Positions 1 through 7,720 of a stretch of 64,000 nt of DNA are shown one piece after another. Both the position numbers and the translations under genes were made by a program. Each line of letters opens with the position of its first letter. The stretch's first letter is position 1. A model generated the notes under the pieces. That model had not been told where the DNA came from, ran no database searches, and worked only from the letters and a program-made list of their open reading frames with translations. The DNA is from Nocardioides sp. Kera G14. Lineage in GTDB: Bacteria; Actinomycetota; Actinomycetes; Propionibacteriales; Nocardioidaceae. The stretch spans positions 2,170,001-2,234,000 of the forward strand of contig NZ_CP085839.1 of assembly GCF_020715565.1 (NCBI RefSeq), read 5' to 3'.

Positions 1-1
1 C

Positions 2-361
2 CCGCTGATCGCCTTCATCGTCACGCGCCGGATCTGCATCTCGCTCCAGCGGCACACCAACGAGGAGCTCCTCCACGGCTACGAGTCGGGCGTGCTCATG
101 CGCACCCCCGAGGGTGAGTACTACGAGAGGCACCTCCCCCTCCCGGTCGAGAAGGCCTTCACGTGGACCGTGGGCGACCGCAGCGCGGACGCCCTCAGCA
201 CCGAGCCGCCGGCCAAGGGCCTGCGCGGCAAGCTGCGTGAGCTCTGGTACGCCGACGACGTCGACAAGCCGACGCTGGCGGAGTACGACGAGGCCCGGGC
301 TCATCTCGAGCACGGCCACGGCGACGACCACGCCGAGCTCGAGGGTGGCCACGGCCACTGA
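2..361 (+). CDS. qcrB: Cytochrome bc1 complex cytochrome b subunit QcrB, C-terminal end (partial)
   Basis: This is the last 119 residues of a gene that begins before the window. The frame opens with a hydrophobic stretch running into a basic cytoplasmic tail (TRRICISLQRH, then a GYESGVLMRTPEGEYYE stretch) and ends in a His/Asp-rich tail (HGHGDDHAELEGGHGH). The extended tail with this motif is typical of actinobacterial QcrB, the membrane quinol-oxidising subunit of the bcc-aa3 supercomplex. The aa3 genes ctaC-D-F lie 1.3 kb away on the other strand, which supports the call. A strong hairpin follows the stop. Confidence 0.85.
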   Translation, partial: PLIAFIVTRRICISLQRHTNEELLHGYESGVLMRTPEGEYYERHLPLPVEKAFTWTVGDRSADALSTEPPAKGLRGKLRELWYADDVDKPTLAEYDEARAHLEHGHGDDHAELEGGHGH

Positions 362-387
362 CCCCGTCACGGGAATCTTCAAGTCAT

Positions 388-418
388 GAGGGGCGTTCAC
401 ATCACGTGAACGCCCCTC
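388..418 (+). terminator. Hairpin after qcrB that also holds the ribosome site and GTG of the next gene
   Basis: Arms at 388-400 and 406-418 pair over 13 bp around a 5-nt loop and are followed by TTGAATTT, so it reads as an intrinsic terminator for qcrB. The left arm contains the purine-rich GAGGGG and the right arm begins with the GTG start of the next gene. Confidence 0.75.
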
Positions 419-1455
419 TTGAATTTGGCCTCGACACCTTCGGCGGCGTGCCGAGCGACCCGGCAGGCACAGCGGTCCCGCATGCCCAGGTGATCCGCGA
501 CGTCGTCGCGGAGGGCGTGCTCGCCGACCGGCTGGGCGTGGATGCGTTCAACGTCGGCGAGCACCACCGGCGGGACTTCGCGGTGAGCGCACCCTCGCTG
601 ATCCAGGCGGGTCTCGCCACCGCGACGTCACAGATCCGACTGGGCACCGCCGTCACCGTGCTCTCCTCCGACGACCCGATCCGGGTCTTCGAGCAGACCT
701 CGACGGTGCACGCGCTCTCGGGCGGCCGCGCCGAGGTCACGCTGGGACGCGGCTCCTTCACCGAGTCCTTCCCCCTCTTCGGCCACGACCTGGCCGACTA
801 CGAGCGGCTCTTCGCCGAGAAGCTCGACCTCTTCGCCGCGATCCGGGACGCCGGCCCCGAGGGCCGTGTCCGCTGGGAGGGCTCTGTACGGCCTCCCGTG
901 GATGCAGTGCTCTATCCTCCGCCCCAGTCACCGTTCACGTCCTGGGTGGCCGTCGGAGGCTCTCCGGAGAGCGTCGTGCGTGCCGCCGACTACCGCTTCC
1001 CGCTCATGCTCGCCATCATCGGCGGCGACCCGCTGCGCTTCGCACCGTTCGTCGAGCTCTACCACCGCGCCCTGCGCGAGCTCCACGACGGTGCCGCGGC
1101 ACCCGGCTCGCTGCCGGTGGGGACGCACTCCCCCGGATTCGTTTGGGACGACGACGAGACCGCAGCGCGGCTCGTCACGCCCGCCGCGCTCGCCACCCGG
1201 AACACGATCGGCCGTGAGCGCGGCTGGGGCGTCAGCACCGAGGCCCAGATCCGCGCAGAGATCGAGCAGGGCGCGATGTACGTCGGCTCACCCGAGACGG
1301 TCGCGCAGAAGATCGCCCGGACCGTCCGCGGGCTCGGCATCCAGCGCTTCGTGCTGAAGTACGACAACGGCCTGACCCACGAGCAGAACCTCCGCTCGAT
1401 CGAGCTCTACGCGACCCAGGTCATCCCGCGCGTGCGCGAGCTCCTCGCCGACTGA
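406..1455 (+). CDS. LLM-class flavin-dependent oxidoreductase (luciferase-like)
   Basis: 349 aa, one full bacterial luciferase-like TIM barrel. The opening PLEFGLDTFGG, the VGEHHRRDF motif near residue 48 and the RIRLGT/VTVLSSDDP strand with a downstream GGRAEVTLGRGS loop are typical of F420- or FMN-dependent LLM-class enzymes. Substrate cannot be told from sequence. The conserved N-terminus begins at once, so GTG 406 is the only workable start even though it sits inside the qcrB terminator hairpin. The gene is 44 nt downstream of qcrB and convergent with ctaF. It is probably cytoplasmic and not part of the respiratory complex. Confidence 0.85.
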   Translation: MNAPLEFGLDTFGGVPSDPAGTAVPHAQVIRDVVAEGVLADRLGVDAFNVGEHHRRDFAVSAPSLIQAGLATATSQIRLGTAVTVLSSDDPIRVFEQTSTVHALSGGRAEVTLGRGSFTESFPLFGHDLADYERLFAEKLDLFAAIRDAGPEGRVRWEGSVRPPVDAVLYPPPQSPFTSWVAVGGSPESVVRAADYRFPLMLAIIGGDPLRFAPFVELYHRALRELHDGAAAPGSLPVGTHSPGFVWDDDETAARLVTPAALATRNTIGRERGWGVSTEAQIRAEIEQGAMYVGSPETVAQKIARTVRGLGIQRFVLKYDNGLTHEQNLRSIELYATQVIPRVRELLAD

Positions 1456-1459
1456 GCGC

Positions 1460-1578
1460 CCGGGACCAACCGACCCGGGCTCCGCCACCCGACCCGGCGA
1501 AGTCGTCCCGGACACAGCGCCGTCCGGGACGAACCAACCCGGACGGTGCCACCCTCGGTGGGCGAAGTCGTCCCGGAC
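1460..1578. repeat. Two tandem 54-55 bp palindromic units at a convergent junction
   Basis: Units at 1460-1513 and 1524-1578 are imperfect copies. Each opens with CCGGGAC and closes with GTCCCGG, which are inverted complements, and each carries GGCGAAGTCGTCCCGG at its right end. The pair fills the space between the convergent LLM gene and ctaF. It may serve as a bidirectional terminator or be a REP-like element. Confidence 0.6.
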
Positions 1579-1600
1579 GTGGGGTGGTAGGCATGCGGAA

Positions 1601-1626
1601 CGCCCCCGGCCGTAGGGCCGGGGGCG
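1601..1626 (-). terminator. Terminator hairpin downstream of ctaF
   Basis: An 11-bp GC stem (CGCCCCCGGCC at 1601-1611 with its complement at 1616-1626) around a 4-nt loop, 18 nt beyond the ctaF stop. There is no clear U-tract, as is usual in high-GC actinobacteria. Confidence 0.65.
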
Positions 1627-1643
1627 TCGCTGAAGCGGCGAAC

Positions 1644-2069
1644 TCAGTGAGCGTGCTCTCCGCGGTAGAACTCATAGATCCAACCGGAGACGGCGAGGGC
1701 GCCGAGGACGCCACCGATGATCATCAGCCAGTAGGCCTCCATGGCCGCCCCGAAGACGATCGTGCTCAGCGTGAGCGCAGCCCACAGCGGCCACCACGAA
1801 TGCGGGGCGAAGAAGCCCAGCTCACCGGCGCCGTCGGCGATCTCCGCGTCGTCGAGGTCCTCGGGCCGCGCGGGGTCCTTCACGGCGTGGAAGCCGAGGT
1901 AGAAGGAGACCATCGCGACCAGCAGGGTGCACATGACCAGTGCGGAGAAGCCCGTCCAGTCGACCCCGTGGTCGGAGCCGTCCGTGACGAAGTAGTACGT
2001 CGGGGTCACCAGCACGAGGAAGATCGTGCAGGAGATGAAGATCCAGGTCTCGCCCTTCATCGACTTCAT
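1644..2069 (-). CDS. ctaF: Cytochrome c oxidase subunit 4 (CtaF), actinobacterial type
   Basis: 141 aa with about four membrane helices: residues 8-28 ([21 protein letters not shown]), about 40-60, then two in the C-terminal half. The MKGETWIF start and the [15 protein letters not shown] motif are characteristic of the actinobacterial subunit IV of aa3 oxidase, a small accessory subunit of the supercomplex. Its ATG overlaps the ctaD TGA by 4 nt (ATGA), so translation is coupled to ctaD. It is the last gene of ctaC-D-F and is followed by a strong hairpin. Confidence 0.92.
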   Translation of the reverse strand: MKSMKGETWIFISCTIFLVLVTPTYYFVTDGSDHGVDWTGFSALVMCTLLVAMVSFYLGFHAVKDPARPEDLDDAEIADGAGELGFFAPHSWWPLWAALTLSTIVFGAAMEAYWLMIIGGVLGALAVSGWIYEFYRGEHAH

Positions 2070-3751
2070 TCGAGGGCATCCTTCTCGTTCAGGGCTTCGT
2101 TGTCATCGAGCTCGAGTGCGGCGATCTCCGGGTGGTGGAGGTCGAAGGCCGGGGACTCCGAGCGGATGCGCGGCAGCATGTTGAAGTTGTGACGCGGCGG
2201 CGGGCAGGAGGTGGCCCACTCGAGCGACCGACCCCAGCCCCACGGGTCGTCGACCAGGATCTTCGGCGACTTCCGCGTGACCCAGAGGTTCCAGAAGAAC
2301 GGGATCATCGAGAGGCTCAGCAGGAACGCACCGACCGTGGAGATCTGGTTGAGCGTCTCGAAGCCGTCGGAGGGCAGGTAGTCGGCGTACCGGCGCGGCA
2401 TGCCCTCGACACCCAGCCAGTGCTGGACGAGGAAGGTCGTGTGGAAGCCGATGAAGAGCAGCCAGAACTGGATCTTGCCGAGACGCTCGTTGAGCATCTT
2501 GCCGGTCATCTTGGGCCACCAGAAGTAGAAGCCGGCGAACATCGCGAAGACGACCGTGCCGAAGACGACGTAGTGGAAGTGCGCCACCACGAAGTAGGAG
2601 TCGGACACGTGGAAGTCCAGCGGCGGCGACGCCAGGATGATGCCGGTGAGACCACCGAAGAGGAAGGTCGTCAGGAAGCCGAGCGAGTACAGCATCGCGC
2701 AGTCGAAGCTGATCGACCCGCCCCACATCGTCCCGATCCAGTTGAAGAACTTCACACCTGTCGGGACGGCGATCAGGAACGTCATGCCGGAGAAGAACGG
2801 CAGGTCGACGGCACCCGTGACGAACATGTGGTGGGCCCACACGGCCACGGAGAGGATCGCGATACCGAGCGTGGCACCGACGAGGCCGACGTACCCGAAG
2901 ATCGGCTTGCGGCTGAAGACCGGCAGGATCTCGGACACGATGCCGAAGAACGGCAGCGCGATGATGTAGACCTCCGGGTGCCCGAAGAACCAGAACAGGT
3001 GCTGCCACAGGATCGACCCGCCGTGGGCGGCGTCGAAGACGTGGGCACCGAGCTGACGATCGGCCTCCAGCGAGAGCAGCGCGCCGGCGAGGACCGGGAA
3101 GGCGATGAGCACGAGGAGCGACGTGATGAGCGTGTTCCACGTGAAGATCGGCATCCGGAACATGGTCATGCCGGGGGCGCGCATGCAGATGATCGTGGTG
3201 ATGAAGTTGACCGCGCCGAGGATGGTGCCGAGACCAGCCATCCAGAGGCCCATGATCCAGAGGTCACCACCGACGCCCGGCGAGCGGACGGCGTCGGAGA
3301 GCGGCGTGTAGGCGAACCAGCCGAAGTCGGCGGCGCCGAGAGGGGTGAGGAAGCCGGACGCGGCGATGAGGCCGCCGAAGAGGAACAGCCAGTAGCTGAA
3401 CATGTTCAGTCGCGGGAACGCGACGTCGGGCGCGCCGATCTGGAGCGGCATGATCGCGTTGCCGAAGGCGAAGAAGAGCGGCGTCGCGAAGAGCAGCAGC
3501 ATGATCGTGCCGTGCATCGTGAAGAGCTGGTTGTAGAGCTCGTCGTTGACGACCTGCTGGCCCGGGAAGGCGAGCTCCGCACGGATGAGCAGCGCCATGA
3601 TGCCGCCCACGATGAACCACGAGAACGCGGTGACGAAGTACATCTTGCCGATCAGCTTGTGATCGGTGGTGGTCAGCAGGCGGTAGGCCTGCTGGCCGAG
3701 GGAGCGGCGTCCGCTCGGGGTCGCCGTCGACGGTGTCGCTGTGGCGGTCAC
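2066..3751 (-). CDS. ctaD: Cytochrome c oxidase subunit I (aa3 type)
   Basis: 561 aa, the full length for the family, with 12 predicted membrane helices. Haem and copper ligands are all visible: His80 in TMHGTIM (low-spin haem a), His258 and Tyr262 in GHPEVY (CuB and the cross-linked Tyr), His307-His308 in WAHHMF (CuB), and His391/His393 in AHFHYVVFG (haem a3 and haem a). This is the catalytic proton-pumping subunit reducing O2 to water. The GTG start overlaps the ctaC stop (GTGA) and its stop overlaps ctaF, giving a tightly coupled operon. Confidence 0.97.
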   Translation of the reverse strand: MTATATPSTATPSGRRSLGQQAYRLLTTTDHKLIGKMYFVTAFSWFIVGGIMALLIRAELAFPGQQVVNDELYNQLFTMHGTIMLLLFATPLFFAFGNAIMPLQIGAPDVAFPRLNMFSYWLFLFGGLIAASGFLTPLGAADFGWFAYTPLSDAVRSPGVGGDLWIMGLWMAGLGTILGAVNFITTIICMRAPGMTMFRMPIFTWNTLITSLLVLIAFPVLAGALLSLEADRQLGAHVFDAAHGGSILWQHLFWFFGHPEVYIIALPFFGIVSEILPVFSRKPIFGYVGLVGATLGIAILSVAVWAHHMFVTGAVDLPFFSGMTFLIAVPTGVKFFNWIGTMWGGSISFDCAMLYSLGFLTTFLFGGLTGIILASPPLDFHVSDSYFVVAHFHYVVFGTVVFAMFAGFYFWWPKMTGKMLNERLGKIQFWLLFIGFHTTFLVQHWLGVEGMPRRYADYLPSDGFETLNQISTVGAFLLSLSMIPFFWNLWVTRKSPKILVDDPWGWGRSLEWATSCPPPRHNFNMLPRIRSESPAFDLHHPEIAALELDDNEALNEKDALE

Positions 3752-4647
3752 TCTGAGTCTCCGTTCAGGCCATCCTGGGTGTAGGCCTCCGAACCACCGA
3801 GAAGCGGCGTCGAACGCTCAGCGCCCTGCTCCTTCAGCTTGGCCAGGTAGGCGTCGTAGTCAGCCTGGCTGACCACCTTGACGTTGAAGAGCATGCGGGA
3901 GTGGGACACCCCGCAGAGCTCGTAGCACTTGCCCTTGTACGTGCCGGTCTTCGTGGGCGTCACCGCGTAGTGGTTGACGCGGCCGGGCACGACGTCCATA
4001 CGCATGTGGAAGCTCGGGACGCCGAAGTCGTGGATGACGTCCGGGCTGTGCAGGTTGAAACGGGTCGTCACGTTGACCGGCAGGTAGATCGTCGGGATGT
4101 ACGACGCGGTGCCGACCTCGTAGACGTAGTCGGAGTAGGGGAACGACTTCTGCACGGCGTCGAAGTCGTCCGCCGAGGCGTCGCGCTCGCCCAGCCCGTA
4201 GTTGAAGGTCCACTGCCACTGCTGGCCCACGACCTCGATGGTGTTCGTCGCGTTGCTGTCGTCCAGCAGTGCGTTCTCGGCCTTCACCGTGTGGGTGAAG
4301 AAGACGATGCACATGAGGACCGGCGCGATCGTGTAGAAGATCTCGAGCGGCAGGTTGTACCGCGTCTGGACCGGGATGTCGGCGTCACTGCGACGACGGA
4401 AGCGCCAGATCGCGTAGAAGATCAGCGCCCACGTGATACCACCCGTGATCAGGGCCGCGATCCACGCACCCTGCCACAGGTCGAGGTTGTGCTTGCCCTG
4501 GACGGTGACCGTCTCCGGCATCCCCAGACGCTTGAACGCGCCCTCGCTCTCCGACGAGCATCCCGACAACAGCAGAACGGCAACGCCGAGCAGGGAAGAC
4601 CCTGCCAACCAGCGTCGGCTCCTGAGGCGCACAGCAGACGATTCCAC
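3748..4647 (-). CDS. ctaC: Cytochrome c oxidase subunit II (CuA subunit, lipoprotein)
   Basis: 299 aa. A basic n-region (RLRSRRW), a hydrophobic segment and the lipobox LLSGC with Cys30 mark a lipoprotein signal. Two membrane helices follow (about 60-80 and 105-125). Then comes the extracytoplasmic cupredoxin domain with the CuA site [14 protein letters not shown] near the C-terminus, which accepts electrons from cytochrome c. The frame stays open far upstream, but GTG 4647 is chosen because TAGGGT at 4655-4660 sits 7 nt before it, fitting a leaderless mRNA. GTG 4656 would fall inside that hexamer; GTG 4632 remains possible. Confidence 0.93.
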   Translation of the reverse strand: MESSAVRLRSRRWLAGSSLLGVAVLLLSGCSSESEGAFKRLGMPETVTVQGKHNLDLWQGAWIAALITGGITWALIFYAIWRFRRRSDADIPVQTRYNLPLEIFYTIAPVLMCIVFFTHTVKAENALLDDSNATNTIEVVGQQWQWTFNYGLGERDASADDFDAVQKSFPYSDYVYEVGTASYIPTIYLPVNVTTRFNLHSPDVIHDFGVPSFHMRMDVVPGRVNHYAVTPTKTGTYKGKCYELCGVSHSRMLFNVKVVSQADYDAYLAKLKEQGAERSTPLLGGSEAYTQDGLNGDSE

Positions 4648-4654
4648 GACTCGC

Positions 4655-4660
4655 ACCCTA
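4655..4660 (-). promoter_or_regulatory. -10 hexamer TAGGGT for leaderless ctaC
   Basis: TAGGGT on the minus strand ends 7 nt before GTG 4647, the spacing of actinobacterial leaderless starts. It decides the ctaC start. Confidence 0.6.
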
Positions 4661-4710
4661 GCGGAACCCGCCCTCCCCTTCACCCACCGGGGGCCCGGTT
4701 CCAGGCCGAA

Positions 4711-4716
4711 TACGCT
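4711..4716 (+). promoter_or_regulatory. -10 hexamer TACGCT for the cysteine desulfurase gene
   Basis: TACGCT is followed by 6 nt and then GTG 4723. No Shine-Dalgarno sequence precedes the start, which fits a leaderless mRNA. It diverges from the ctaC promoter about 50 bp away. Confidence 0.55.
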
Positions 4717-4722
4717 TGCCTG

Positions 4723-5856
4723 GTGGCCCCTCCCCCCGTGTATCTCGACTCGGCCTCCTCCGAGCCGCTGCACCCCGCCGCACGGGACGTCCTGATGGCC
4801 GCCTACGAGCGTGGGTACGCCGACCCGCGACGGCTCCACGGACCCGGCCGTGACGCCCGCCTGCTCCTGGACAACGCCCGCGAGGCGGTCGCCGAATCGC
4901 TCGGGGTCCGACGCGACGAGGTGACCTTCACTGCGTCGGGCACCGGCGCCGTCCACCGCGGGCTCCTCGGCCTGGCGCGGGCGCGCGAGCGCCGCGCCGG
5001 ACGTCAGATCGTGCACACCGCGGTCGAGCACCAGTCGGTCTTCCACGCGGCGCACTGGTGGGGTGATCCGTCCGTCGTGGCGGTCGACCACGTCGGACGG
5101 GTGGATCCGGCGCGTGTGGGCCGGCGTGCGGCCGAAGCGGCGGTGGTCGGCGTACAGACGGCGAATCATGAGGTGGGGACGCTCCAGCCGATCGCAGAGG
5201 TCCGCGCCGCGGTCGATCCCAGCGTCCCGTTCTTCGTGGACGCGTGTGCGTCGATGGGGCGCCTTCCACTCCCACGGGGCTGGGACGCGGCCGCGGGCAG
5301 CGCCCACAAGTGGGGCGGTCCCCCCGGCGTCGGCATCCTCCTCGTCCGTCGGGGAGTCGCGTGGGAGAGCCCGTTCCCCGGCGATGACCGGATCGACGAG
5401 CGCGGCTCCGGCTTCGAGAACGTTCCCGCGGCTCTCGCAGCCGCTGCCGCGCTCCAGGCCGTCGTCGCCGAGCGCGAGGAGACGAACGCACAGCAGAGTG
5501 CGCTCATCGACCTCGTCCGCTCGCGAGTGGGACAGATCGACGGGGTCGAGGTGCTCGGTGACCCCGTGGACCGGCTCCCCCACCTGGTCACCTTCGCCTT
5601 CGAGCGGCTCGACGGCGAGGCCGTCGTCACGGCGCTGGACAAGGAGGGCTTCGGGGTGGCGAGCGGCTCCGCGTGTGCCGCCTCGACCCTCGAGCCGAGC
5701 TCGGTCCTCAGTGCGCTCGGCGCACTCGACGCGCTCACGCACGGCAACCTGCGGCTCTCCCTCACCCGGGAGACCACGCGCGCGGACGTGGAGCGCCTCC
5801 TCGACGCGCTCCCCCGCGTCGTCGCAGATCTTCGCGCCGGACCGGCCGCGCAGTAG
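4723..5856 (+). CDS. Cysteine desulfurase / class V aminotransferase (IscS/NifS-like)
   Basis: 377 aa with the complete fold-type I PLP enzyme. YLDSASSEPLHPAAR forms the N-terminus, ANHEVGTLQPI and FFVDACASMG the cofactor region, SAHKWGGPPGVG gives the PLP Lys196, and ASGSACAAS the mobile catalytic-loop Cys318 that carries the persulfide. The family converts cysteine to alanine and delivers sulfur for Fe-S clusters or tRNA thiolation. It is not in a suf operon. An A-type Fe-S carrier lies 2.5 kb away, so a role in Fe-S supply is plausible but inferred. The frame is open far upstream; GTG 4723 matches the family N-terminus and the promoter spacing. Confidence 0.85.
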   Translation: MAPPPVYLDSASSEPLHPAARDVLMAAYERGYADPRRLHGPGRDARLLLDNAREAVAESLGVRRDEVTFTASGTGAVHRGLLGLARARERRAGRQIVHTAVEHQSVFHAAHWWGDPSVVAVDHVGRVDPARVGRRAAEAAVVGVQTANHEVGTLQPIAEVRAAVDPSVPFFVDACASMGRLPLPRGWDAAAGSAHKWGGPPGVGILLVRRGVAWESPFPGDDRIDERGSGFENVPAALAAAAALQAVVAEREETNAQQSALIDLVRSRVGQIDGVEVLGDPVDRLPHLVTFAFERLDGEAVVTALDKEGFGVASGSACAASTLEPSSVLSALGALDALTHGNLRLSLTRETTRADVERLLDALPRVVADLRAGPAAQ

Positions 5857-5859
5857 GGT
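5854..5859 (+). promoter_or_regulatory. -10 hexamer TAGGGT for adoK, overlapping the preceding stop codon
   Basis: The first three bases are the TAG stop of the cysteine desulfurase gene. An 8-nt gap then leads to GTG 5868, giving a leaderless-type start nested on an upstream stop. Confidence 0.55.
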
Positions 5860-5867
5860 CACCTCCC

Positions 5868-6851
5868 GTGCCTGCACCTCTGCTGATCGCCGGATCTGTC
5901 GCCACCGACCACCTGATGACCTTCACGGGCGGGAAGTTCGCCGACTCGATCGTCGCGGACAAGCTCGACAAGATCTCGCTGAGCTTCCTCGTCGACGACT
6001 TGGAGATCCGTCGCGGCGGCGTCGCGGCCAACATCGCCTACGGCCTCGGCAAGCTCGGCCTCGCGCCGATCCTGGTCGCCGCGGTCGGCGAGGACTTCGC
6101 CGACTATCGCTCGTGGCTGGTGCGCCACGGCGTCAACTGCGACCACGTGCACGTCTCGGAGACCCGTCACACCGCTCGGTTCGTCTGCACGACCGACCCG
6201 ACGATGGCGCAGATCGCGTCCTTCTACCCCGGCGCGATGAGCGAGGCGCGGCAGATCGAGATCGAGCCCATCGTCAAGGCCGTCGGCGAGCCGTCGTACG
6301 TCCTGATCGGCGCCGACGACCCCGAAGGCATGCTGCGCCACACCGACGAATGCCGCCAGCGCGGCTACCGGTTCATCGCCGACCCGAGCCAGCAGCTCGC
6401 CTTCGGTGACGGCGACCTGATCCGCAAGCTCGTCGACGGTGCCGCCATCCTCTTCTCCAACGAGTACGAGGCCGACCTGATCACCTCCAAGACCGGCTGG
6501 AGCGCCGACGAGGTCCTCGACCGGGTCGGCTACCAGGTCACCACGCTCGGCGCTGACGGCGTCCGGATCACCGGCAACGGGATCGAGACGATCACCGTCC
6601 CGGCCTGCCAGGGCGTCAAGGCCGTCGAGCCGACCGGAGTGGGCGACGCGTTCCGCTCCGCCTTCCTCGCCGCGATCACGTGGGGCCTCTCCCTCGAGCG
6701 GGCCGCGCAGGTCGGGTGCACGCTGGCGGCGTACGTCGTCGAGACGGTCGGCACGCAGGAGTACCACTTCACGAACCAGTCGTTCCTGACCCGCCTCGAG
6801 GGTTCGTACGGCGACGACGCGGCCGCCGAGGTGCGACCGTTCCTCGCCTGA
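5868..6851 (+). CDS. adoK: Adenosine kinase, PfkB family (mycobacterial AdoK type)
   Basis: 327 aa. The protein resembles the mycobacterial PfkB-type adenosine kinase (Rv2202c) throughout: GSVATDHLM, LSFLVDDLEIRRGGVAANIAYGLG, FADYRSWLVRHGVNCDHV, TMAQIASFYPGAMSEAR and the C-terminal GTQEYHF. The PfkB ATP/anion-hole motif is EPTGVGDAFRS, with the catalytic Asp in GVGD. It phosphorylates adenosine to AMP in purine salvage. In Mycobacterium tuberculosis the orthologue also lies near ctaC and a HesB-type gene, as here. GTG 5868 is chosen from the family N-terminus and the -10 hexamer. Confidence 0.87.
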   Translation: MPAPLLIAGSVATDHLMTFTGGKFADSIVADKLDKISLSFLVDDLEIRRGGVAANIAYGLGKLGLAPILVAAVGEDFADYRSWLVRHGVNCDHVHVSETRHTARFVCTTDPTMAQIASFYPGAMSEARQIEIEPIVKAVGEPSYVLIGADDPEGMLRHTDECRQRGYRFIADPSQQLAFGDGDLIRKLVDGAAILFSNEYEADLITSKTGWSADEVLDRVGYQVTTLGADGVRITGNGIETITVPACQGVKAVEPTGVGDAFRSAFLAAITWGLSLERAAQVGCTLAAYVVETVGTQEYHFTNQSFLTRLEGSYGDDAAAEVRPFLA

Positions 6852-6912
6852 GCCGAGCTCGGCGAAAGATTTTCCGTTACCCGCGAGTGTTACTGCGGGG
6901 TACTGGTAGGTC

Positions 6913-6924
6913 TACCGGTCGGTA
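6913..6924. promoter_or_regulatory. Near-palindrome TACCGGTCGGTA, candidate TetR-type operator
   Basis: TACCG, two bases, CGGTA: five of six pairs are complementary. It ends 5 bp before the -10 hexamer of the small ORF and is preceded by the inverted repeat GGTAG GT CTACC (6907-6918), so it would overlap the promoter. The regulator is not encoded nearby. Confidence 0.4.
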
Positions 6925-6929
6925 ATGCC

Positions 6930-6935
6930 TAGCGT
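6930..6935 (+). promoter_or_regulatory. -10 hexamer TAGCGT for the 64-aa ORF
   Basis: Followed by 7 nt and ATG 6943. This spacing selects ATG 6943 over the in-frame ATG at 6925, which lies upstream of the hexamer. Confidence 0.5.
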
Positions 6936-6942
6936 CGAAGAC

Positions 6943-7137
6943 ATGACTGCTTCGACGCTTGCCCGGACCGCCTGGGAGGACATGTCCACCCCGGCCGAGT
7001 ACACCGCAGACTGCCGCGCCGCCGAGGCGCACCTGACCGTTCCCACCCCGCGGACGCCCGTCCCGCCCGTCGCCCCCGAGCACCGCTTCGAGGAGCTCTC
7101 GGGCCTCGCGCGCACCGTGTCGTACGACCTGGAGTGA
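6943..7137 (+). CDS. Small protein of unknown function (64 aa)
   Basis: 64 aa, not recognised. It has no membrane segment or signal peptide, one cysteine, a Pro/Thr/Val-rich middle (VPTPRTPVPPVAP) and an acidic C-terminus ending SYDLE. Support for a real gene is the -10 hexamer at leaderless spacing, a candidate operator just upstream and a well-formed terminator 19 nt after the stop. It stands alone between adoK and the convergent A-type carrier gene. It may be a regulated small cytoplasmic protein, but function is unknown. Confidence 0.6.
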   Translation: MTASTLARTAWEDMSTPAEYTADCRAAEAHLTVPTPRTPVPPVAPEHRFEELSGLARTVSYDLE

Positions 7138-7156
7138 CCTTCCCTTCGACATGCAA

Positions 7157-7187
7157 GAACCCCCGGCCAACTGACCGGGGGTTCTTT
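7157..7187 (+). terminator. Intrinsic terminator after the 64-aa ORF
   Basis: A 10-bp stem (GAACCCCCGG at 7157-7166 with its complement at 7175-7184) and 8-nt loop, followed by TTT. One of the few hairpins here with a short T-run. Confidence 0.75.
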
Positions 7188-7201
7188 GCGTATTCCTGTG
7201 C

Positions 7202-7308
7202 GCTGACGCGTGCGACTCCAAGGCGGAGAGGGAAGGCGGCCTTGGGGCGAAGCGGCCGCCGACCGACGACAACGCCGGAGGGGTCTGAACGAAGTGGCCC
7301 CCGTCAGC
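7202..7308. repeat. Structured dispersed repeat, copy A
   Basis: An outer pair GCTGACG (7202-7208) with CGTCAGC (7302-7308) encloses an inner stem GGCGGCC (7235-7241) with GGCCGCC (7254-7260) around a 12-nt loop ending GCGAAGC, then CGACGACAACGCC. Copy B at 17649-17743 shares the loop end and flanks but has different, still complementary stems. It lies between two convergent genes. Confidence 0.65.
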
Positions 7309-7317
7309 GTGCAGGAA

Positions 7318-7671
7318 TCAGTGGAAGCTGTCGCCGCAGGCGCAGGAACCCGTGGCGTTCGGGTTGTCGATCGTGAAGCCCTGCTTCTCGATGGTGTCGA
7401 CGAAGTCGATCGTCGCGCCGTTGAGGTAGGGGGTGCTCATCCGGTCGACAACGACGTTGACGCCGTCGAAGTCGGTGGTGACGTCGCCGTCGAGCGTGCG
7501 CTCGTCGAAGAAGAGCTGGTAGCGCAGGCCCGAGCAGCCACCGGGCTGGACGGAGATGCGGAGCGCAAGGTCGTCGCGGCCCTCCTGCTCGAGCAGGCTC
7601 TTGACCTTGGCGGCGGCCTCACGGCTGATGTTGATGCTGTCCGTGCGGTGCTCGAACGTGGTGTCCGTCAT
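7318..7671 (-). CDS. erpA: A-type iron-sulfur cluster carrier (ErpA/HesB/IscA family)
   Basis: 117 aa, a full-length HesB/IscA domain. The three cluster-binding cysteines are present: Cys46 in PGGCSGLRY and Cys110/Cys112 in SCACGDSF. A-type carriers receive Fe-S clusters and pass them to apo-enzymes; downstream clients here could include NadA and IspG, both cluster enzymes in this window. The start has a good ribosome site (GAGGGAG, 7 nt spacing). nadA lies 49 nt upstream on the same strand, so they may be co-transcribed. The symbol follows common usage; assignment to ErpA rather than IscA is by context. Confidence 0.88.
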   Translation of the reverse strand: MTDTTFEHRTDSINISREAAAKVKSLLEQEGRDDLALRISVQPGGCSGLRYQLFFDERTLDGDVTTDFDGVNVVVDRMSTPYLNGATIDFVDTIEKQGFTIDNPNATGSCACGDSFH

Positions 7672-7720
7672 TGCTGGCTCCCTCGTGGGTGCGGGTGTGG
7701 CTGGGCTGAACAGGTCTGTC

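Noticed and set aside
1460..1578. CRISPR-like tandem repeat
   Set aside because: Only two imperfect units, each palindromic, no spacers and no cas genes.
2132..3784. Long open frame antisense to ctaD (550 codons), and similar ones antisense to pnp (20576-22810) and infB (25974-29210)
   Set aside because: High GC removes stop codons. The encoded proteins are compositionally biased (Arg/Glu/Asp/Gly) with no recognisable domain, while the opposite strand has clear family motifs.
4648..5877. Upstream extension of ctaC to a 709-aa protein
   Set aside because: It is antisense to the cysteine desulfurase and lacks similarity; the lipoprotein signal and -10 hexamer place the start at 4647.
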